64,000 bases of DNA from Roridomyces roridus (lineage: Eukaryota; Basidiomycota; Agaricomycetes; Agaricales; Mycenaceae): assembly GCA_029378245.1 (NCBI GenBank), contig JARKIF010000119.1:39410-103409 (forward strand). The letters are read 5' to 3'. The notes beneath the pieces are model-generated. The model made no database searches. It saw only the letters and a program-made list of their open reading frames with translations, and had not been told where the DNA came from. Position numbers and translations under genes: made by a program. Positions 58,028 through 64,000 of the stretch are shown piece after piece (the stretch's first letter is position 1; the number at the start of each line of letters is the position of its first letter).

Positions 58028-59269
58028 ATGCAGTTCACCGCCTTTGCATCCCTCCTCTTCGCAGTCATCTCGACGCCCCAGCCTCTGGGAGCCGTCGCCA
58101 CGGCCCCTTCCACGGACGCCGCCGCAGCCTACACACCCTGCGGCCCCTTCGACACCCCTCGCTGCTGCCTGTTTCTGTCCTGGGTGTGGCGGAATTTCCC
58201 TGCGACGAGCCGAGCAGACACTGCGTTTTGCGCAATCTGGATACCCGGCTGGACAGGTGGGCTTTCTGATATAGCCTACCCATCCGATTTTCTGGCTCAC
58301 CTGGCCCCGGATTCTGGCGACAGCATGGCCAGATTAAGAATCCTCCGATCCGGCAATATGTGGCCAGACAACATGGCTCATTTGGTCAATCCCGCAGACA
58401 GCTCAAATATTTTGCAACCTATCCATGCATAGACTTACCTTCTGTCCGTGCCATGGCTCCTTAGGCCACCTCGGCTGATTCTCCTTATAAATCTGGGGCC
58501 GCAATCCTTCGGAGTTCAAGTCCTTCACCATTTTCCGCCCAACTGTCACCAATCGCGCCGAGTCTCGACGAATCCTCCAAGGTACGCTTCAATCCTGGGG
58601 AATGTCCGCCATTTTTCCTCCTGTCGCTGTGCGGCCAACATCGCCATGCTCGGAATGCGGGCACCATTGAATGCGAACTTGAGCTTGAGGCGCAAGTACT
58701 ACGAGTTGGACACGAAGGAGGGCGCCCGGGTCGGTAAGCACTGTAGAATTGACTTCGTCGCGTCGACAGAATTGGTGGCTTGTATTCTGTAGAGACGTAC
58801 TTAGTTTGAAGGCAATGCATTTGAATCAAGTTCTTCTATGGCATGATTTTCCGGGAGCGGCAAATTCAATCTGGTCGGCATGCGGGGATGCACCCTACGG
58901 ATATGGTGCAGATTTGCATTCTGGCACATTACCTACCCACACTGGCCATGGCTGGTTAGGCAATCTGTCCACGGGGTGGCTGAATCAAATGGCCATCGGT
59001 GGCCAGGCAAGGGACTCGCTCACCAAGTTTTCGGCCGGTCCACCCATGGATCATTGATCTGGCCATGGCTTGGGCAGAATGGATATTTCAATTATTCCAT
59101 GCCCTTTCCGTAGCAGTGCCAGTTTTCCCAAAACGCAGTGAGATATCCGCCGGTAAACCCCGGTGATTTCAGGGGCATCTGCGCTGCCGACGGCGGCAAG
59201 CAGCCTGCGTGCTGCATCTTCGACGTCTCCGTCACGAGCTTTCTTTGCACCCCGCCCGGGGTCGTTTAA
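58028..59269 (+). pseudogene. Class II hydrophobin-like gene, interrupted by a transposon
   Basis: The first part has a signal peptide (MQFTAFASLLFAVISTPQPL) and a cysteine pattern YTPC, RCC, then FPC after VLGVAEF, a segment typical of class II hydrophobins. The last part, after a 922-bp insertion, reads DFRGICAADGGKQPACC and ends LCTPPGVV. Together they give the eight-Cys order C-CC-C-C-CC-C. Reading across the insertion point with one copy of its 3-bp duplication keeps the frame. A further single-base frame change lies between 58161 and 58180, just after the CC pair, so the gene is broken twice in this sequence. Hydrophobins coat aerial hyphae and spores. Class II members are chiefly known from ascomycetes, which makes this copy unexpected. 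Confidence 0.6.
58219..59140. mobile_element. CACTA-like non-autonomous DNA transposon
   Basis: 922 bases with terminal inverted repeats CACTGCGTTTTG at the left and its complement at the right; after one mismatch-rich stretch both continue with CTGG. The first five bases CACTG fit the CACTA/EnSpm group. AGA flanks both ends (58216-58218, 59141-59143), the 3-bp target duplication expected for that group. Near both ends the motif TGGCCA recurs many times in both orientations, as in subterminal repeats. No transposase is readable, so it depends on a partner elsewhere. Confidence 0.75.
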
Positions 59270-59867
59270 GCCAGGTTTGTTGTTTCTTCGCTCGTGGGTT
59301 GTCGTGTCGCTGATGCAATCATTTAGTCCGGGCTGGGGGATAGCTTTGTGTTATTTCGAGAAACCATTCATGTGATTCGACGATTCGTGAAATAAGACAC
59401 CTGGATAGGCGGCACAGCCTGTTCACGGCGAGCTGTGAAACTTTGCGAACAAACATGTGTTCGGCATCAATGGTAAAACTTTACTGCATCCGGCTCTTGG
59501 CAAATTTGAACGACCCCGGATAGTCTTGCCGGGACGAGCACTAGGGGGGCGAAAAAAACAACAGCGCACGTCAAAAGTGTGTGACTGAAGTTTGATGAAA
59601 AGAAAGATGAAACCCACCGACTCGAAATTACTTGCGCATAAAACAAAACAACGTCGACGTGCGAGTCTTGACACTCACGATTTTCCCAAGTTCAAATAAG
59701 TGTCCTATGTTTTCAAAACCCATGTTAAAGAATGTATTCCTACGAGAAGACTAATTTACAGGGCTGTCGAAATGTACACCGATAACCCTACGCGCCGCAA
59801 AGGGATTGACTCATCCCTTCAATCGAAAATGTAGCTCTCGAGGTTGAATCTACAAAAGCAAAAATGA
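59270..59867. other. Intergenic, no gene seen
   Basis: The shared 3' flank of the hydrophobin-like relic and the small secreted protein gene. No motif-bearing frame. Confidence 0.4.
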
Positions 59868-60185
59868 TTACGAGCCAACGTACCCAACAGGTCCGTTGGC
59901 ACACCCAGATTGGCTAACAAGGATGAGGGTCGCACCACCAGAGCAAAAGTCGTGTGCCCCGCCGGACTCGAAGAATGCGACAGTGCTGGGCACGCCGGAG
60001 TAGCTGATGGATTTGGCCGACCCGCCGTTGGCGAGGCCAACACAGTCGTTGGAAGGAACGTTGGTCTGGCTAGAGATGACGGAACCGGTACAGTCTTCTC
60101 CCGAGAACCAAACAAAGTTGGCGCCGAGGACGGGGGAGGCGGCGATGAGGATGGCACCGGCGACGAGGGCGACGTTGAGCTGCAT
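59868..60185 (-). CDS. Small secreted cysteine-containing protein
   Basis: 105 residues with a clear signal peptide (MQLNVALVAGAILIAASPVL, cleavage likely after LGA). The mature part, about 85 residues, has four Cys (EDC, NDC, DFC, SGC) and is rich in Ser and Gly, the profile of an effector-like or wall-associated small secreted protein. I do not recognise a domain. A TATA-like GCATAAATACC lies about 120 bases upstream. A 34-nt intron (59850-59883, GTACGT...GTAG) would extend the frame to 59819 and end the protein in NLESYIFD. That intron would be shorter than any other here, so the unspliced stop is preferred. Confidence 0.65.
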   Translation of the reverse strand: MQLNVALVAGAILIAASPVLGANFVWFSGEDCTGSVISSQTNVPSNDCVGLANGGSAKSISYSGVPSTVAFFESGGAHDFCSGGATLILVSQSGCANGPVGYVGS

Positions 60186-60375
60186 TCTTTGGTAGTAGCT
60201 TCTGAGACGAGGAGCATGTTAGACTAACAGATAACTGGGCGGAGAGAAGCCGATCTACTGGAGGGGGTGAGGAACTGAGGAAAGGACTTCCCACTTGACT
60301 GGTATTTATGCAGTGGTCCAAGTATCCGTCGATATTTTGGGAACAGTCAGCCGACCTGAGTCACTGCGTTCCGGG

Positions 60376-61740
60376 TCCAGATAGGCAGACCAGGATCCCT
60401 GAGAATCCCCGAAGAGGTATGATACGGAAATCCGGACAAATTTTTTGAAATCCGGCTTCATGTATGATACCAGTCCGGACAAGAACGGCCTCAGACGTCA
60501 AGAGGTCTGATCCCTGATCCGGACAGAATTTTTGGGCTCTGGGTAGCTCAGATACTGATCCGGACAAGAAAATTTTGATAGAGCTCGATTCATGCGGCGG
60601 CCGCGAGCGTGTCGGTACTAGCCTCAATCACGCTGAGCCACTCTTCGCTTCGGAGAGCCCGTGGAGAAGGTATTTCCTCAGACAATCCACGAGCGCCCAA
60701 TACTTACTCAGTGGAACTCATCTGAATGGATCGGATGCGGTCGTCCGTGTAGTGTTGGGTGAGTCCGGTTCAAAGAAACGGTTCGAACCTGAACCGAACC
60801 GAACCGAACGGCCGTTCAGCATTCAGGTTCAGGAAACTGCTGAACCTGAACGCAAGGTTCGGTTCAGCGTTCGGCCGGGAGCACTCGCGTTCGAACGCGA
60901 ACGCGAAATTGAACCGAAAGCGGCCATCTTTCAGATTTTGACGGCACTTCCGAGGTAATTAGCAGGGTGATACTCGATAGAGTAGAGAGAAAACTCACAC
61001 AGTGACCGTTCATTTCACAGAATCTAGGTTGGAGACTGTGGTGGGTCGGCGCTGGCTGTCTCAGCCTGTCTGATCAGTCTTAATGGCACATCAGAGCTGC
61101 GCGAGTCCTACTGTATGGGCGCTGTGGACCTCAAAGTGGGCTAAGTGCTTGGTCTGGGGTATTCAGTGATTCCTTAAGCACATTTGGCCATCATATACCT
61201 TTAGATTCTGCGTGGACTATCGCCGGGAAAATCCGGGGTTCGAACGCGTTCGAACGCCGAACTGAACGTGAACGCGCGTTCAGGTTCGGCGTTCGAGGTT
61301 TTGCTGAACCGAACGCTAGGTTCAGGTTCGGCGTTCGACGAAAAGTGTCCTGAACGCGAACCGAACCGAACCGATCCATCACTACACGGTCCGTGCCAAA
61401 ATCTGCCTGATTACGAGGGTGAAGGACGGTGTGAGCCTCCTAGACATTGAGGAGGACGATGGTGTTGAGGATTAGGGACGTAGGGTAAATCAGCCGCATT
61501 TTGGAATTTCTTGAATCTTTGGCGATTTTTTGACCTTTGATGCTCAGTCCGGACAAGATTTTGGAAATTTTCGAGGGTGTGATCCTAATCCGGACAAAAA
61601 TTTCGACCTTTCCAAGTGGTTCAGTCCGGACAAGATTGATCCGATGGTCATTTTCAGTATCATACCTCTTGGGGGATTCTCAGGGGTCCTGGCAGACCTG
61701 TGGCTACGTGTATGTACGCCTGGGTCTACTGGCCTAGACC
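60376..61740. repeat. Foldback element with TCCGGACAA and GAACCGAAC motif clusters
   Basis: Two outer arms of about 40 bases are inverted: CCTGAGAATCCCCGAAGAGG followed by TATGATAC near 60397, and its near-perfect complement near 61656. Next to each arm TCCGGACAA or TCCGGACAG recurs: 60431, 60474, 60518 and 60559 on the left, 61548, 61589 and 61624 on the right. Inside these, two blocks dense in GAACCGAACC/GTTCGGTTC words lie at 60770-60915 and 61228-61375, again largely inverted. The central 250 bases have no motif. The nested symmetry suggests a foldback or MITE-type DNA element, perhaps two nested ones. No transposase was seen and the ends were not fixed. Confidence 0.65.
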
Positions 61741-61814
61741 GATCTTTATCTCTGTCTAGCCCCGGAGACCAACCGAAATAGACACACCTGACGTCACCTC
61801 TGGCTTCGTGCTTG

Positions 61815-62574
61815 CAGTGACGGCCTAGTAAAATAGGGCCCTATGAGATAGGGCCCTATCCGGCCCTGTCGTAGGGCCCTATCAAGTTCGAGGTCAAGCA
61901 GTAGGCCCTATTAGGCCCTGTTTCTTATCTTATCTTATCGGCACGTGACCACACGTGATTTCACACGTAAGCAGCTTGCAAATTTACTTCTCGCTTTTCT
62001 CGCCCTTGACACGATCTGCCCACGTCGGAATCCGTGCCGAATGTCCGCGCGGAAGCTCTCAGACCTCTTCCATCGCGGTGCGAAAGCCAACAGTCAACAA
62101 TATCACACCTACTGCAAGGCTTGCATTGCGGAATGGATACGAGTGCATGTGGATACATCGGGGATGGGCGCCAGGCGGCGGTTGAACCGGAGGTGAACGA
62201 GGCAAGCGATGATGAAGATGACGAAGACTCGGCGCCGAGTGGGCTCCCGCGCTTGACAAAATGGCCCAAGTACACACTCCAGGCGCTTTTCAAAGGTCGG
62301 GAACCGCCAGCGAGGCCGACTCGGGAGGAGATTGCGGCGGAGGATGAGCGTGAGGCCCGCAATGCGGCTGCTGACGCCCTGGAGGATGGGATTCCGGATG
62401 ACAGTGCTATAGAAATGACGAGTACCGCGGGTAGTGTACAACTTCAAAATTATTTCCTTTTTGGGCGATAGGGCTGGATAGGGCCCTACACCGAGGGCCC
62501 TATAATAGGGCCGTAGGGCCTAATAGGCCTATCGGTCGGCAGGGGTCGAAATAGGGCCCTACGGGCCATCACTG
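61815..62574. mobile_element. hAT-type DNA transposon derivative with BED-finger relic
   Basis: 760 bases bounded by the inverted repeat CAGTGACGGCC and, at the right end, the complement of CAGTGATGGCC. An 8-bp direct duplication CGTGCTTG lies outside both (61807-61814 and 62575-62582). CAGTG ends plus 8-bp duplications are the hallmark of hAT elements. Clusters of TAGGGCCCTA palindromes fill the first and last 100 bases as subterminal repeats. The interior keeps only the first part of a transposase gene, so the element is non-autonomous. Confidence 0.9.
61945..62471 (+). pseudogene. hAT transposase N-terminus, truncated and frameshifted
   Basis: The first frame contains KLSDLFHRGAKANSQQYHTY followed by CKAC, a BED-type zinc finger (F..G.KAN...YHTYCKAC) that hAT transposases use to bind their ends. 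It stops after GARRRLNRR. An overlapping frame then carries an acidic stretch (EASDDEDDEDSAPSGL) and LTKWPKYTLQALF. The RNase H catalytic core and dimerisation domain of a full hAT protein are absent. Confidence 0.6.
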
Positions 62575-62582
62575 CGTGCTTG

Positions 62583-64000
62583 TACCCCATCCCTGACGGC
62601 TGTGTCTACCCTCGCCAAACCTCCGTGTACCCCCTTGTCTACCCTAGTAGCCAGACCCGTACGCAGCCCTACGTCTACGGGCATTTACACACCCTGTGTC
62701 TACGTGGGCTCGGAACGCAGTGAGTTCAAATAAATTGAACGGATCTGTTGTGAAGTTCTGACAAACGTTGAACTCACGGCTGCTCCTTAGAATCATACCA
62801 CAGAACAGACTCTGGGCGCCGTAGTTCAGCCTTATCTGAGTTTGGACCAATCGCCGAATACGTAGGCTCTGAGTCTATGTGGGAGTCAGAACGGGAATCG
62901 GCCAAGACTGAAATCAAACGGGAATGAATTGAATGCGGCATCGGGAAACGGACTACCAAAACCATAAGATGTCCGGCTGAGAGAAAACAGCGGGATCCAA
63001 ATCAACTAAGGGGCAGCCGCTGTCTAGATCATGGTTAACGGTAATCGATAATCACGGATTGCAACAGAGCATCAGAATGGCTTGCGGAATGAGTGAAAAA
63101 GCTCACGTCTTTCAATGACAATTAGAAGTACACTCCCGGATGCATGTGCACCATCCATCTAAATACTCATCAACGTGTGACGGTACCGACGGCGGCCGCC
63201 GTACGGAGAGAAATCAAGACGATGAAATAAACGTGTCTACTTTGTACCACACGTGCAGGTTCTCGTAGGACGGACAGCACCAGCTTGTGGGAGTTGAGAA
63301 AAGTCGGTCATTAGTGTTGACATGGGCTTGCGGATCTGGGGCCAACCATGTAATGGCCCATCCGTTCGCTGACAAATTTACCAAATTTACTGTTCATGAG
63401 TTACTACTATAGTGGGATACACGCACGTTGACCTCAGTGCGGAAACTCCAACAACAAAAAAAAATAGGAGCTCCGCTGTTTGGCAAACAACCAGGTGCGC
63501 TCGACGTGGTCTGGGCTGGTGTGGCCGTAAACGCTGCCAAGAGGCAAGGCACAAACACGACAGGACCTCACTAGTACTGCTTCTTTTCCCCAAGCCGCCC
63601 GCGATGCGGGGCCTGAATCCGTTGATATGTTTGCATTGGCAAGTGCCCTGAACTTCCGATCAACACGGACGTGAGATTCGGACCTGAGGAACACACCGTC
63701 TAAATAGTAAGACCACTTTGGAAGTGCTGTGTCCGCGCGCCTTTAGGCAGAAACGAGTGCGAAAGGGAAACATGTGGGATTCAGCTTGAATGTACGCTTC
63801 GAGGTGATTAATGGAACGGAGAGCGGAGTATCTGAGTAAACAGCAAGGGGGCTCGTGCCACCGGAGTCTCAGATCTCGACGCGGTGTGTAGCGAAGAAGC
63901 AAGACAGTGGAGTGGCACAAGCCTAAATCGACGACGCAGATGGAAATCGAATCTGTCGATGAAACTTGAAGTGCACGGGACCTCGGCTGAATCCAAGTCT
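62583..64000. other. Right end of the window, no gene seen
   Basis: Frames up to 86 codons show no motif. CTACG-type repeats of the form GTCTAC occur several times in 62600-62720. No transposon end was recognised. Confidence 0.35.

Noticed and set aside
59819..60217. 132-codon frame covering the small secreted protein in another frame
   Set aside because: It lacks a signal peptide and shows low-complexity Pro/Ser. The overlapping frame has a clean secretory signal.

Overview
The window reads as nuclear DNA of a mushroom-forming basidiomycete (Agaricomycetes). Genes are broken by many 45-60 nt introns. Families typical of that class are present: NB-ARC/TPR NLR-like receptors with an MLKL/HeLo-like N-terminus, a DUF6534-type membrane protein, F-box proteins, a class I-anchored P450 and chromodomain Ty3 elements. 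Species cannot be named from sequence alone. No rRNA, convincing tRNA or CRISPR was seen.

Left part (1-17 kb): the 3' end of a purine nucleoside permease gene; a complete NLR-like gene (copy A, minus strand) with a decayed coiled-coil gene upstream; a repeat zone rich in CTCGAG; a cytochrome P450; a multi-pass DUF6534-type protein; a small tandem repeat; and a cytosolic acetyl-CoA synthetase. 17.0-20.6 kb holds a second type of NB-ARC receptor. Its C-terminus is an array of nearly identical 42-residue TPRs with a 504-bp higher-order period.

Middle (20.6-38 kb): a transposon-rich, gene-poor block. It contains a gag relic, three diverged copies of one LTR-like repeat, two copies of another repeat, and a young full-length chromodomain Ty3/gypsy element (27015-33673). 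The latter has LTRs identical by eye, a 5-bp target duplication, and a primer-binding site complementary to its own LTR, which suggests Tf1-like self-priming.

Right part (38-64 kb): a very large gene joining AT-hooks, a zinc ribbon, an RNase H-fold transposase-like segment, a WRN-type 3'-5' exonuclease and a Cys-rich tail; an intronless hypothetical gene; an F-box gene divergent from a methionine sulfoxide reductase A gene that appears to have two GC-AG introns; a single-pass membrane protein; and NLR copy B on the plus strand. Copies A and B, each with its coiled-coil relic upstream, form an inverted duplication about 49 kb apart. Further right are a class II hydrophobin-like gene split by a 922-bp CACTA-like element with a 3-bp target duplication, a small secreted protein, a foldback element, and a 760-bp hAT derivative with an 8-bp target duplication and a BED-finger relic.

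The genes do not form one pathway. The common theme is a fast-evolving region: NLR duplication, TPR array homogenisation and layered insertions of at least four transposon classes. All multi-exon models were built by eye from splice signals and protein continuity.
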